Source: Ferrovibrio sp. (GTDB lineage: Bacteria > Pseudomonadota > Alphaproteobacteria > Ferrovibrionales > Ferrovibrionaceae). Taken from it: 64,000 nucleotides of DNA. Below the pieces are notes generated by a model. The model was not told the origin of the DNA, ran no database searches, and saw only the letters and a list, made by a program, of their open reading frames with translations. Numbering within the stretch: position 1 is the first letter of the stretch; every line of letters starts with the position of its first letter. The stretch is taken from NCBI RefSeq assembly GCF_019636075.1, contig NZ_JAHBYG010000003.1:62001-126000 (forward strand), written 5' to 3'. Shown here one piece after another: positions 22,965 to 32,031 of this stretch. The translations under genes were made by a program, and so were the position numbers.

Positions 22965-24077
22965 TTGACTCTCGAGGCGCGCATCCGCGACCGCGCCCGG
23001 GCCGAAGGCTTTGATGCCATCGGCTTTGCCTCGGTTGCGGCCATCGGGCCCGAACTGGCCGAACGCCTCGATCGCTTCGTGGCGCTCGGCCACCACGGCA
23101 GCATGCATTGGCTGGCCGAGGGCGAACGCGCGCCGCGCCGTCGGCATCCCCATGCGCTTTGGCCCGCGGCCAAAAGCATTATCGCGCTGGGGCTGAATTA
23201 CGGCCCCGATGAGAATCCGCTGCAGCGGCTGGGGCAACGCGATAACGCGGCGATCTCGGTTTACGCCCAGGGCCGCGATTATCACCTGGTGGTGAAAAAG
23301 AAGCTGAAGGCTTTGGGCGGCTGGCTGCAGCGCGAAAGCGGCGCCGAGCTGAAGGTATTCGTGGATACCGCACCGCTGATGGAAAAGCCGCTGGCTCAGG
23401 CGGCTGGTCTCGGCTGGCAGGGCAAGCATACCAACCTTGTGTCGCGCGATTTCGGCTCCTGGCTGTTTCTCGGCATCATCCTAACCACGGCGGATTTGCA
23501 GCCCGATGCGCCGGCAGCCGATCATTGCGGCCAATGCCGGGCCTGCCTGGATGCCTGCCCCACACAGGCCTTTCCAGCGCCCTACAGCCTGGATGCGCGG
23601 CGTTGCATTTCCTATCTCACCATCGAGCATGACGGCATCATCGCGCCGGAATTCCGCCAGGCGATCGGCAACCGCATCTATGGCTGTGATGATTGCTTGG
23701 CGGTCTGCCCCTGGAACAAATTCGCTAGCCTGGCCCATGAGGCCGAACTGCATGCACGCGAGGCGTTGCGGGCGCCGGCATTGAGCGAACTGGCACGGCT
23801 GGATGATGCAGCCTTCCGGGCCTTGTTCAGCGCCAGTCCGATCAAGCGGATCGGACGCGACCGTTTCATCCGCAATGTCTGTATCGGGCTTGGCAATAGC
23901 GGACAGATGGACGCCGTGCCGGGTTTACGCAGCCTGGCCGTGGATGAAGCGCCGCAGGTGCGTGCCATGGCGGCCTGGGCCTTGCGGCAATTGCTCGATG
24001 CGCAGGATTTCGCCGCCTTCGCCGCCGCGCGCCTGGCGGTGGAGGGCGATGTGGGGGTGCGCGCGGAGTTGCAGTAG
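22965..24077 (+). CDS. queG: Epoxyqueuosine reductase QueG
   Basis: A 370-aa cobalamin-dependent iron-sulfur enzyme for the last step of queuosine synthesis in tRNA. It has the N-terminal QueG domain (ALGLNYGPDENP, FVDTAPLMEKPLAQAAGLGWQGKHTN) and two 4Fe-4S clusters in GQCRACLDACP and YGCDDCLAVCPWNKFA. A HEAT-like C-terminus (APQVRAMAAWALRQLL) follows. The start is TTG at 22965, 6 bp after ridA. It ends convergently with the DUF983 gene. Confidence 0.94.
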   Translation: MTLEARIRDRARAEGFDAIGFASVAAIGPELAERLDRFVALGHHGSMHWLAEGERAPRRRHPHALWPAAKSIIALGLNYGPDENPLQRLGQRDNAAISVYAQGRDYHLVVKKKLKALGGWLQRESGAELKVFVDTAPLMEKPLAQAAGLGWQGKHTNLVSRDFGSWLFLGIILTTADLQPDAPAADHCGQCRACLDACPTQAFPAPYSLDARRCISYLTIEHDGIIAPEFRQAIGNRIYGCDDCLAVCPWNKFASLAHEAELHAREALRAPALSELARLDDAAFRALFSASPIKRIGRDRFIRNVCIGLGNSGQMDAVPGLRSLAVDEAPQVRAMAAWALRQLLDAQDFAAFAAARLAVEGDVGVRAELQ

Positions 24078-24089
24078 GGATTGAAGCTG

Positions 24090-24503
24090 CTAATGCGGTT
24101 CGCTGCCGAAGCCATGCATGCGGCGGGCGAATTGCAGGCCGATCAACGCGCCCTTCACCCGTGGCAACAGCCACAGCGACAGGATCACCGTAAGCGGTAG
24201 CCACAGCACCATATGCAGCCATTCCGGCGGCTGATAATGCTGCTCCAGCAGCAGCATCAGCGGTACGATGATATGGGCCACGATGAAGATGGTGAAATAA
24301 GGCGGCGCATCATCGGCGCGGTGGCCATCCAATGCCAAGCCGCATTGCGTACAATGCGGCTGCACCTTCAGGTAACGGCCATAGATGGCGCCCTGGCCGC
24401 AACGCGGGCAGCGGCAGAACCAGCCGCGCCGCATGGCCAGCAGCATGTCGCGCTCCAGCCCGGTATCGTCGTAGGGATCGCTGATCTGCCGGGGCCGACT
24501 CAC
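24090..24503 (-). CDS. DUF983 family membrane protein
   Basis: A 137-aa protein with a zinc-ribbon-like N-terminus (CRCPRCGQG...CTQCG) followed by the DDAPPYFTI motif and two hydrophobic segments. That is the standard layout of DUF983, a family of unknown function common in alphaproteobacteria. The GTG start at 24503 overlaps the corA stop by 4 bp (GTGA), which decides it over upstream in-frame codons lying inside corA. Coupling with corA is likely. Confidence 0.85.
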   Translation of the reverse strand: MSRPRQISDPYDDTGLERDMLLAMRRGWFCRCPRCGQGAIYGRYLKVQPHCTQCGLALDGHRADDAPPYFTIFIVAHIIVPLMLLLEQHYQPPEWLHMVLWLPLTVILSLWLLPRVKGALIGLQFARRMHGFGSEPH

Positions 24504-25486
24504 AGCCAGCCTTTCCGCTTGAACCACCAATAGGGCAGCACGGCCGACATGATCATCATCAGGATCGCCATCGGATAGCCGAAGGTCCAATCCAGTTCCG
24601 GCATGGAATGGAAATTCATGCCATAGATGCTGGCGATCAAGGTCGGCGGCAGGAACACGGTGGCGGCCACCGAGAAGATCTTGATGATCTTGGTCTGCTG
24701 GATGTTGATCAAGCCGAGCGTGGCATCCAGCAGGAAATTGCCCTTATGGGCCATGAAGGCCGATTGCTCCGACAGCGACTGCACGTCGCGCGACAGCGTT
24801 TTCAGCCATTGCCGGCTTTCCTTGGTGCCGCGCTGTTCGGCCAGATTGAGGCTGAGAAAGGCGACCAGGCGATTCAGCGTGACAAGGCTGTCGCGGATAC
24901 GGGAGTTAAGGTCTTCGATGCGTCCCAGCCGGCGTACCGTGGCTTCCAGATCGGTGTCGGATTGTTCGGCGGTCTGGCCGTCGCGGCGATGACCGAACAC
25001 CGTGCGCGAGGTTTCATCCAGGTCGCGGCCGGTCATTTCCAGCACGTCGGCGGCGCGATCGATGATGGCGTCCAGCAGGCCGCACAGGGTTGCATCGGGC
25101 GAGGCGCAGAGGCTCGGCGTGCGCTGGGCGCGGCTGACAAATGAGCGGAAGGCCTGCGGATCGGCATAGCGCAGGGTTACCAGCGCACGATGCGAGCGGA
25201 TGAACGTGATCGGCGTGGTTTGCGGCAGCGGGGTTTCCGAATGGAACAGCACGCTAGCGGTCATGTAGCTGACATCGCCTTCGCGGTAGAGCCGGCTGGA
25301 GATTTCGATCTCCTGCATTTCCTCGCGGGTCGGCATATCCAGGCCCAGCAGGCCTTCCACCGCCTTTTCCTCGGCCGGGGTGGGCTCCATCAGGTCGAGC
25401 CACACCGCGCCCTCTGGCAACGCATCGCCGGGCGTGAGGTCCACTTTCTGCAAGAGGCTGCCCTGGGGCAGATAAGCCGTGATCAT
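24500..25486 (-). CDS. corA: CorA-family divalent cation (Mg/Co) transporter
   Basis: A 328-aa protein with a large soluble N-terminal domain, a long stalk helix and two C-terminal membrane helices. The selectivity motif GMN is at residues 289-291 (YGMNFHSMPEL), just before the last helix, and the tail is rich in Lys and Arg. It imports or exports Mg2+ and similar ions across the inner membrane. It is followed by the overlapping DUF983 gene. Confidence 0.93.
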   Translation of the reverse strand: MITAYLPQGSLLQKVDLTPGDALPEGAVWLDLMEPTPAEEKAVEGLLGLDMPTREEMQEIEISSRLYREGDVSYMTASVLFHSETPLPQTTPITFIRSHRALVTLRYADPQAFRSFVSRAQRTPSLCASPDATLCGLLDAIIDRAADVLEMTGRDLDETSRTVFGHRRDGQTAEQSDTDLEATVRRLGRIEDLNSRIRDSLVTLNRLVAFLSLNLAEQRGTKESRQWLKTLSRDVQSLSEQSAFMAHKGNFLLDATLGLINIQQTKIIKIFSVAATVFLPPTLIASIYGMNFHSMPELDWTFGYPMAILMMIMSAVLPYWWFKRKGWL

Positions 25487-25571
25487 GGCGCGCCTTTTAG
25501 ACCCGTTGCGGCGGGATGGGAACCCCGGAAATGCCGGGCGCGACGATTTTGCTCAAAGCCGGCCGGAATGG

Positions 25572-26621
25572 TCAGCGCAGAGCAACCGGACGTGGCGGCG
25601 GCAGGGGCATGCTCTTGGACCGTAGCACATTGCGCAACCGATCCGGGTAGTCGGTGATGATTCCATCCACGCCCATGTCGATCAGGCGGGCCATATCGGC
25701 GGGTTCGTTTACCGTCCAGGGGATTACTTGCAGGCCCAGTGTCTTGGCTTCGGCCAGGGCCTCTGACGAGACATTACGCCAGAACGGCGACCAGACCTTG
25801 CCGCCGGCGGCTTTCACCAGGCGGGGGGCCGAGCCGCCGTGGTCGTCTATATCCAGGCCGCCCAGCCAGGGGCTGGCACCGGGTTTGCCGCGCTCCAATG
25901 TATCGAAATTCGGGGTTTCCACGGTGAGCATCACCAAGGCGATCTCGGGCGCGATCCGCGCGGCGATGCGCAGCGTGCGCCAATCGAAACTCTGGATGGT
26001 GGTATATGCCGCCTGGCCCTGCTTGCGGATTTCCGCCACCAGGGCAGTGGCAAGCTGCTCCGGGCTGGCGGTGTCGTTGGGCTTCAGCGGCGAGAGCTTG
26101 GTTTCGATATTGAAGCGGATCGGCGGCAGATTCGGATGCGCCTGTGCGGCGCGGGCAGCCAGCGCGAATACCGCCGCCAGTTCCGGCATGCGCGTGCCGT
26201 CCACCGGCTGCTGTTCGGAAAAGCCCTTGCCGTAGCGATGGTCGGGATTGAGCCGGCCAACATCGTAGCGTTGCAGATCGGCCAGGCTGAGGCTGCGGAT
26301 AGCCGGCCCCGGTTCGGCGAGAAAGCTGCCATCGGGTTTGCGCGTAACCGTGGGCAGCAGCACCGGATCATGGCCCACAACCAGTTTGTCGTCTGCGGTG
26401 AGGTTGATATCCAGTTCCAGCGTGGTGACGCCCAGGCCAAGCGCCGTGGCGAAGGCAGGCAGGGTGTTTTCCGGCGCTAGCCCGCGGGCGCCGCGATGGC
26501 CTTGTAGGTCGAAGGTCGCCTGGGTGGGGACTGCCTGGGCAGAGGCAGATTGTGCAGAGGCAGGCTGGGCAGAACTCACGGCAAAGCCGGCGCATATGGC
26601 GAGGACGGATAAAACACGCAT
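25572..26621 (-). CDS. Periplasmic glycerophosphodiester phosphodiesterase
   Basis: A 349-aa protein with a signal peptide (about 1-23) and a Ser/Ala/Gln-rich linker, then a GDPD TIM barrel. It hydrolyses glycerophosphodiesters to glycerol-3-phosphate and an alcohol. Catalytic motifs are GHRGARGLAPENT (His 42, Arg 43, Glu 51), LELDINLTADDKLVVGHDP, and the late EPADMARLIDMGVDGIITDYPDRL. It resembles the GlpQ type. An 84-bp gap separates it from the next gene. Confidence 0.92.
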   Translation of the reverse strand: MRVLSVLAICAGFAVSSAQPASAQSASAQAVPTQATFDLQGHRGARGLAPENTLPAFATALGLGVTTLELDINLTADDKLVVGHDPVLLPTVTRKPDGSFLAEPGPAIRSLSLADLQRYDVGRLNPDHRYGKGFSEQQPVDGTRMPELAAVFALAARAAQAHPNLPPIRFNIETKLSPLKPNDTASPEQLATALVAEIRKQGQAAYTTIQSFDWRTLRIAARIAPEIALVMLTVETPNFDTLERGKPGASPWLGGLDIDDHGGSAPRLVKAAGGKVWSPFWRNVSSEALAEAKTLGLQVIPWTVNEPADMARLIDMGVDGIITDYPDRLRNVLRSKSMPLPPPRPVALR

Positions 26622-26642
26622 GGCAGGCTCCAGATAAATTCA

Positions 26643-26667
26643 CGCCCCCGGAGGATATCCGGGGGCG
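26643..26667 (-). terminator. Hairpin terminator downstream of the first substrate-binding protein gene
   Basis: A perfect 10-bp stem (CGCCCCCGGA / TCCGGGGGCG) with a 5-nt loop, 38 bp after the stop of the gene at 26705. On the minus strand it is followed by TGAATTTATC, only moderately U-rich, so termination may be partial or Rho-assisted. Confidence 0.65.
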
Positions 26668-26704
26668 CCACCCTAACAGGGATTTGTGACGATAGCGGGT
26701 CGGT

Positions 26705-27889
26705 TCAACTGCCCAAATGGATTGGGCCGTCGATCAGGATGAACTTGGCCTTCTGCACCTGGAACAGGAAGGAGGAATTCGAACCCTGGCGTTTCTGAGG
26801 CCCGAAATCCACCACCGGCCCACCGAAGATATCGCGATAGCCTTTGATCGATTCCATGCCGGCTATGAACTTGTCGGTTGTCAGATCCTTGCCGGCGCGT
26901 TCGATGCCGATGGCGATCATGTCGGCAAGGGCATAGCCATAGACCGAGCCGATATTGATTTCGGCGTTATACTTGGCCTTGTACTTGTCCATCCACGCGA
27001 CAAGATGCGCAGGCGCGGTGTCGCGATAGGGCAGGATGGTGCCGGCCATGGTGTAGAAGCCTTCCGTTACACCGCCGGGCGCGCTGGCCACGATCTGGTC
27101 GTAGGAAGCCGACTGGCCGATGAAATCCACATCCATCCAGCCCATCTTGCGCGCCGTGGCATAAGGCACGATGGCATCGCGTACGATCGAGCCCGAGGCG
27201 ATCAGGTCGCATCCGGCAGAGCGCAGCTTGGCGATTTGCGCGGTGAAGTCGGTATCGGCCGGTTTGTTGGTGGCGGTTTCCACCAGGGCGATTTTCATCG
27301 CCTGGGTCTGGTCGCGTGCCGCCTGGAAGATTTCCTGGCCGAAATCGGTGTCCTGATACAGCGAGCAGATTTTCTGCTTGCCCTTCTTTTCCACCATCCA
27401 TTTGATGCCGATGCGCATCTGTTCGTAATAGGTGGAGCCGGAGGCGAATTTCAGCCGATGCATCGGCTCGTGCATCTGGCGCGCAGCAGTGAGCGGAAAC
27501 ATGTTGGGCACATTGGCCTTCAACTGGTCGGCCATCACCGCATTGTTCATCGGTGTGCCAAGCGAGCCAGCCATCAGGAATACATTGTCGCGGTTGATCA
27601 GCTTGTTCACCGCCTGCACCGCGCGCGGCACCTGGTATTGACTGTCTTCCACGATCAGTCGCAATTTGCGGCCATGGATGCCGCCGGCCTCGTTGATCTC
27701 GTCGAACCGCATGCGGATGGCGTTGGATGAGGTGACGCCATAGCTGGCGGCAGGGCCAGACAGATCGGTATGCATGCCGATCAGCACTTCGGTTTTGCTT
27801 ACTCCGCGCACCTTCTGCGCCTGAGCTTGGGTCATCGGCAGCGCAACCAATGCCGCCGCACTCAACAGAATGATCCTGGACATTGTCAT
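26705..27889 (-). CDS. Branched-chain-amino-acid-type ABC transporter substrate-binding protein (copy A)
   Basis: A 394-aa periplasmic binding protein of the LivK/Peripla_BP_6 class with a signal peptide (about 1-25, AQAQ). The start of the mature protein, VLIGMHTDLSGPAASYG, and the NRDNVFLMAGSLGTPMNN segment are typical. It is closely similar to the next gene upstream (28060-29241). GGGAGG precedes the ATG. A terminator hairpin stands between the two copies, so this one probably has its own promoter. The ligand is unknown; the acyl-CoA ligase in the same cluster hints at an organic or aromatic acid. Confidence 0.9.
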   Translation of the reverse strand: MTMSRIILLSAAALVALPMTQAQAQKVRGVSKTEVLIGMHTDLSGPAASYGVTSSNAIRMRFDEINEAGGIHGRKLRLIVEDSQYQVPRAVQAVNKLINRDNVFLMAGSLGTPMNNAVMADQLKANVPNMFPLTAARQMHEPMHRLKFASGSTYYEQMRIGIKWMVEKKGKQKICSLYQDTDFGQEIFQAARDQTQAMKIALVETATNKPADTDFTAQIAKLRSAGCDLIASGSIVRDAIVPYATARKMGWMDVDFIGQSASYDQIVASAPGGVTEGFYTMAGTILPYRDTAPAHLVAWMDKYKAKYNAEINIGSVYGYALADMIAIGIERAGKDLTTDKFIAGMESIKGYRDIFGGPVVDFGPQKRQGSNSSFLFQVQKAKFILIDGPIHLGS

Positions 27890-28006
27890 GATACCCCGGC
27901 CTCCCGTTTTGTGTTGTTGCCACTTTTCCTGGTGTGGTGGGGAAATACTATCCTGCTTCCGGCCAGGCGGCAGCAGGATTCTCCATCTCGCATCTGCGAA
28001 ATAGAA

Positions 28007-28034
28007 AAGGCCCGCAGCGTCCGCCGCGGGCCTT
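28007..28034 (-). terminator. Rho-independent terminator between the two substrate-binding protein genes
   Basis: A 9-bp stem (AAGGCCCGC / GCGGGCCTT) with a 10-nt loop, 26 bp after the stop of copy B. On the minus strand it is followed by the U-rich TTTTCTATTTC. This is the best intrinsic terminator in the window. Confidence 0.8.
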
Positions 28035-28059
28035 CGCTTATGCAGGATAATGCGGCGGA

Positions 28060-29241
28060 TCAGTAGTAGAGCGGGCCCTCAACCAGCTGGAAGCGGCCGG
28101 ACTTGATCTGCGACAGGAAGGTGGCCGTCGAACCCTGGTGCTGGGTCTTGGAGAAAGTCAGCACCGGGCCGCCGAAGATATCGCGATAGCCCTGGATGCT
28201 TTCCAGCGCCGCCACGAACTTCTCGGTGGTGAGATCCTTACCGGCGCGATCCAGCGCGGTGACGATGATGTCGGCGGAAACCTGGCCATAGATGGCGCCG
28301 ATATTGGGATCGGCGTTGTACTTGGCCTTGTAGGAATCCCACCAGGCAGCCACGGTGGGGTTGGCGGTGTCGCGGTAGGGCATGATGGTGCCCGCGCCGA
28401 CATAGAGGCCTTCCGTTACGCCGCCGGGCGCGCTTGCCACGATCTGGTCGAAGCTGGCGGCCTGAGCCACGAAGTCCACATCGTTCCAGCCCATCTTGCG
28501 CGCGGTGGCGTAAGGCAGGATGGCATCGCGCACGATGGCGCCGAGCGCGATCAGATCACAACCGGCCGAACGCAGCTTGGCTACCTGAGCGGTGAAATCC
28601 GTGTCGGTCGGCTTGTTGGTGGCGGTCTCGACCACGGTCATATTCATGGCCTTGGCCTGATCCTGCACGCCGTCCAGGATCTCCTTGCCGAAATCGGTGT
28701 CCTGATACAGCGAGCAGAGCTTCTTCTTGCCCTTCTTTTCGACCAGGTATTTCACGCCGGTGCGGATATGGTCGTAATAGGTGGAGTAGGACTGGAATTT
28801 CAGCGGATGATGCGGCGCGCTCATCGAACGCGCGGCGGTGAGCGGGAACAGATTGGGGATGTTGGCCTTGAATTGATCGGCGAACACCGCGTTGTTATGC
28901 GGGGTGCCCAAGGCGCCGGCCATGATGAAGATGCGGTCGCGGTTGATCAGCTTGTTCACCGCCTGCACGGCGCGCGGCACCTGATACTGGCTGTCTTCCA
29001 CCACCAGCTTCAGCTTGCGGCCATGGATGCCGCCGGCTGCGTTCACTTCATCGAAGCGCAGGCGCAGCGCGTTGGACGAGGTGACGCCATAGCTGGCGGC
29101 CACGCTCGACAGATCGGTGTGCATGCCGATCACGATCTCATTCTTGCTGACGCCTTGCAGCTTCTGTGCATCCGCCTGGCCTGCAATGGCAAGGCCGGCA
29201 GCCACCGCTACGGCACCAATCAGTTTGTTTCCCTTATGCAT
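28060..29241 (-). CDS. Branched-chain-amino-acid-type ABC transporter substrate-binding protein (copy B)
   Basis: A 393-aa LivK-class binding protein with a signal peptide (about 1-25, ADAQ). Its sequence runs in parallel with copy A throughout (GMHTDLSSVAASYGVTSSNALRLRFDE against GMHTDLSGPAASYG...). Differences are spread over the ligand-binding lobes, so the two may bind different but related compounds. GGGAGG stands just before the ATG. It follows the acyl-CoA ligase by 72 bp and ends in a good terminator. Confidence 0.9.
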   Translation of the reverse strand: MHKGNKLIGAVAVAAGLAIAGQADAQKLQGVSKNEIVIGMHTDLSSVAASYGVTSSNALRLRFDEVNAAGGIHGRKLKLVVEDSQYQVPRAVQAVNKLINRDRIFIMAGALGTPHNNAVFADQFKANIPNLFPLTAARSMSAPHHPLKFQSYSTYYDHIRTGVKYLVEKKGKKKLCSLYQDTDFGKEILDGVQDQAKAMNMTVVETATNKPTDTDFTAQVAKLRSAGCDLIALGAIVRDAILPYATARKMGWNDVDFVAQAASFDQIVASAPGGVTEGLYVGAGTIMPYRDTANPTVAAWWDSYKAKYNADPNIGAIYGQVSADIIVTALDRAGKDLTTEKFVAALESIQGYRDIFGGPVLTFSKTQHQGSTATFLSQIKSGRFQLVEGPLYY

Positions 29242-29313
29242 AAGCTTTTCCTCCCGGGGTTAGCTTTTTCAGGTTCAGTGTTGCAACAAAAAACACCACA
29301 TGCCCGCGCCGGC

Positions 29314-31215
29314 CTATTCGCCGCCGCGATACATCTCGTCGATCATATCCTTGTATTTTTCGTTCACGAATTTGCGCTTCAGCTTCATCGTGGGGGTGAG
29401 TTCGTCATCCTCGGCGGTCAATTGCTGTTCGATCAGGCGGAATTTCTTGATGGTTTCCACCCGCGCGAAATTCTTGTTCACTTTCTCGATTTCCACCCAG
29501 ATCAGCTCCTGCACCTCCTTGGTGCGGCAGAGCGATGTGAAGTTGGTGAACGGTACGTTCAGGTCCTGGGCGTATTTCACCACATTGTCGTGGTCGATCA
29601 TCACCAGGCAACTGAGGAATTTTCGGCGGTCGCCGATCACCACGGCATCCGAGATATAGGGGCTGAACTTCAACTGGTTCTCGATCTCGGACGGCGTGAT
29701 GTTCTTGCCGCCGGCAGTGATGATGATGTCTTTCATCCGGTCGGTGATGCGCACCCAGCCTTCATTGTCGATATTGCCCACATCGCCGGTATGCAGCCAG
29801 CCATCGATCACGGTTTCGGCGGTCTTGCTCGGATTGTTGAGATAGCCGAGGAAGACATGCGGCCCGCGCAGCAGGATTTCGCCTTCAGGGCTGATCTTCA
29901 CATCCGTGTTGGGCACGGCCTTGCCCACACTGCCAAGCTTCAGGCGGTCATCCTGCGGTGCTGTGGCCAGGCCCACATTTTCGGTCTGGCCATACACTTC
30001 GCGCATGTCCATGCCGATGGCGAGATACCATTTGATCAGGTCGGGCGAGATCGGTGCGGCGCCTGTAGCCAGCCAGCGGCACCGATGAATGCCGATGATG
30101 GACTTGATGTTGCGCAGCACCAGCTTGTCGGCCAGCCAGAAGGCGGCCTTCAGCCAGGTCGGCTGCGGCTGGCCATCCAGGATGCATTCGGCGCGCTTAT
30201 AGCCGATACCGAGTGCGATCTTGTAGGCCCATTTGCCGAAGCCGGTCGCGTCCTTCATGCGGATGGCGATGGCGGAGAAGAATTTCTCCCACAAGCGCGG
30301 CACCGCGAAAAACAGCGTGGGCTGCACTTCCTGCAAATTCTGCGGCACGGTATCCGGGCTTTCGGCGAAATTCACCGTGGAGCCGGATTTCAGCGGCCAC
30401 AGCACGGTGAAGCCGCGTTCGGCGATATGGCAGAGCGGCAGGAAGGAAAGCTGTTCGTCGTCGGGATACTGCTCCATCATCTTGTAGCTGTTTTCCAGCT
30501 GGAACAGCAGATTGGCATGGCTGATCATGGCGCCTTTGGGCGCGCCGGTGGTGCCGGACGTGTAGATCAGGATGGCCAGATCGGAGGGGCTGCCCTTGGC
30601 GAGTTCGGCTTCCCAGTAATCGGGATGCTGGGCCTCGAATTTGCGACCCTCCTCCAGCAATTGCTCGAAGCTGATGACCATCGGGTCGTGGAAGTCCTTC
30701 AGGCCTTCCATGTCGATCACCACGATCTTGCGCAAGGATGGGCAGCGTTCGCGCACATCCAGCGCCTTGTCGAGCTGTTCGTCATTTTCGGCGATATAAA
30801 CCACCGAACGGCTGTCGTTGATGATGTATTCGATCTGCTTGGCAGAATCGGTGGTGTAGATACCGTTATTCACCGCGCCGATGCCCTGCACGCCCATATC
30901 GGTGTAGAGCCATTCCGGCTTGCCTTCCGACGTGATCGACACCACATCGCCGCGCCGCACGCCCAAGGCGGCCAGCCCGAGGCCGCAATGCTTGGCATTC
31001 TCGCCGTATTCGCGCCAGGTGATGGATTTCCAAATGCCGAATTTCTTTTCGCGCAACGCCACCTTTTCGCCGCGCTCTTTGCAGCGGCGCCAGAAATAGC
31101 GCGGCACGGTATCGCGCTGGATAACCGCCAGGATGTCCTGGTCCCGCATCGTGTCGATGCCGGCGATTTGCCCGCTCGTCGCAGCCGTTCCGGCTGTCAT
31201 AGTGGCGACCGTCAT
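29314..31215 (-). CDS. AMP-dependent acyl-CoA synthetase (long-chain fatty-acid-CoA-ligase type)
   Basis: A 633-aa ANL-superfamily enzyme forming acyl-CoA from a carboxylic acid, ATP and CoA. The P-loop motif ILIYTSGTTGAPKGA is present (near residue 215), with EVYGQTENVG, the DGWLHTGDVG hinge and IITAGGKNITPSEIEN near the C-terminus. It belongs to the large FadD15-like type often found beside liv-type transporters. GGGAGG precedes the ATG. It lies between livF (39-bp gap) and a substrate-binding protein gene, suggesting that the imported acid is activated at once. Confidence 0.9.
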   Translation of the reverse strand: MTVATMTAGTAATSGQIAGIDTMRDQDILAVIQRDTVPRYFWRRCKERGEKVALREKKFGIWKSITWREYGENAKHCGLGLAALGVRRGDVVSITSEGKPEWLYTDMGVQGIGAVNNGIYTTDSAKQIEYIINDSRSVVYIAENDEQLDKALDVRERCPSLRKIVVIDMEGLKDFHDPMVISFEQLLEEGRKFEAQHPDYWEAELAKGSPSDLAILIYTSGTTGAPKGAMISHANLLFQLENSYKMMEQYPDDEQLSFLPLCHIAERGFTVLWPLKSGSTVNFAESPDTVPQNLQEVQPTLFFAVPRLWEKFFSAIAIRMKDATGFGKWAYKIALGIGYKRAECILDGQPQPTWLKAAFWLADKLVLRNIKSIIGIHRCRWLATGAAPISPDLIKWYLAIGMDMREVYGQTENVGLATAPQDDRLKLGSVGKAVPNTDVKISPEGEILLRGPHVFLGYLNNPSKTAETVIDGWLHTGDVGNIDNEGWVRITDRMKDIIITAGGKNITPSEIENQLKFSPYISDAVVIGDRRKFLSCLVMIDHDNVVKYAQDLNVPFTNFTSLCRTKEVQELIWVEIEKVNKNFARVETIKKFRLIEQQLTAEDDELTPTMKLKRKFVNEKYKDMIDEMYRGGE

Positions 31216-31254
31216 GTCCCGCCTCCCTGATAACGCGTGTCTGAACCGGCGCGG

Positions 31255-32028
31255 TCAGCGCCAGGTCTTGCGCTTCTTCCAGCGCCGCTTGCCGCGTGCG
31301 CTTTCTTCCTTCTGGCCCAGATAGAATTCCTTGATGTCTTCTTTTTCCAGCAGCTTTTCGCAGGTATCGGCCATCACGATGCGGCCGACTTCCAGCACAT
31401 AGCCGTAATGCGCGGCATTCAGCGCCACATTGGCATTCTGCTCCACCAGCAGAATAGTGGTGCCCTGTTCGGCATTGATGCGCACGATGATCTCGAAGAT
31501 TTCTTTCACCAGCTTGGGCGACAGGCCCAGCGAAGGCTCATCCAGCAACAGCAGCTTCGGCCGCCCCATCAACGCACGACCGATGGCCAGCATCTGCTGT
31601 TCGCCGCCCGACATCGAACCGGCGGGTTGGTTCTCGCGCTCCTTCAAACGCGGAAAATAGCCATAGACCATGTCGATATCGCGCTGGATGCCATCGCGGT
31701 CGGAACGCGTATAGGCACCCATCTGCAGGTTTTCCAGCACGGTGAGGAAGGGGAAGGTTTCGCGTCCCTCCGGCACATGACCGATGCCTAGGCGCATCAC
31801 CTTGTCTGGATCCATCTTCTGGATTTCGCGACCCTGGAACACCACGCTGCCTTTTTGCGGGTCCATCACGCCGGAAATGGTTTTCAGGATCGTGGTCTTG
31901 CCCGCGCCATTGGCGCCCAGCACGGTAACGATGGAGCCTTCCGGCACTTCCAGGCTCACGCCGCGGATGGCCATGATCGGACCGTAGAAGGTCTCGATAT
32001 TGCTCAGGCGCAGGATCGGTTCAGCCAC
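31255..32028 (-). CDS. livF: ABC transporter ATP-binding protein LivF-type
   Basis: A 257-aa ATPase: Walker A GANGAGKTT, signature MSGGEQQML, Walker B LLLLDEPSLGL, H-loop region TTILLVEQNA. It is the LivF paralogue of the HAAT-family importer. The C-terminus has an Arg/Lys-rich tail (KRRWKKRKTWR) longer than the usual LivF end. It starts 3 bp after the livG stop, so the two are coupled. It functions at the inner membrane with LivG, LivH and LivM. Confidence 0.93.
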   Translation of the reverse strand: MAEPILRLSNIETFYGPIMAIRGVSLEVPEGSIVTVLGANGAGKTTILKTISGVMDPQKGSVVFQGREIQKMDPDKVMRLGIGHVPEGRETFPFLTVLENLQMGAYTRSDRDGIQRDIDMVYGYFPRLKERENQPAGSMSGGEQQMLAIGRALMGRPKLLLLDEPSLGLSPKLVKEIFEIIVRINAEQGTTILLVEQNANVALNAAHYGYVLEVGRIVMADTCEKLLEKEDIKEFYLGQKEESARGKRRWKKRKTWR

Positions 32029-32031
32029 GTC

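Noticed and set aside
28138-31230. Very long plus-strand open frame (about 1030 codons)
   Set aside because: It runs antisense through a binding-protein gene and an acyl-CoA ligase with clear motifs; its translation is rich in His, Gly and Gln with no domain. It is a codon-bias shadow.
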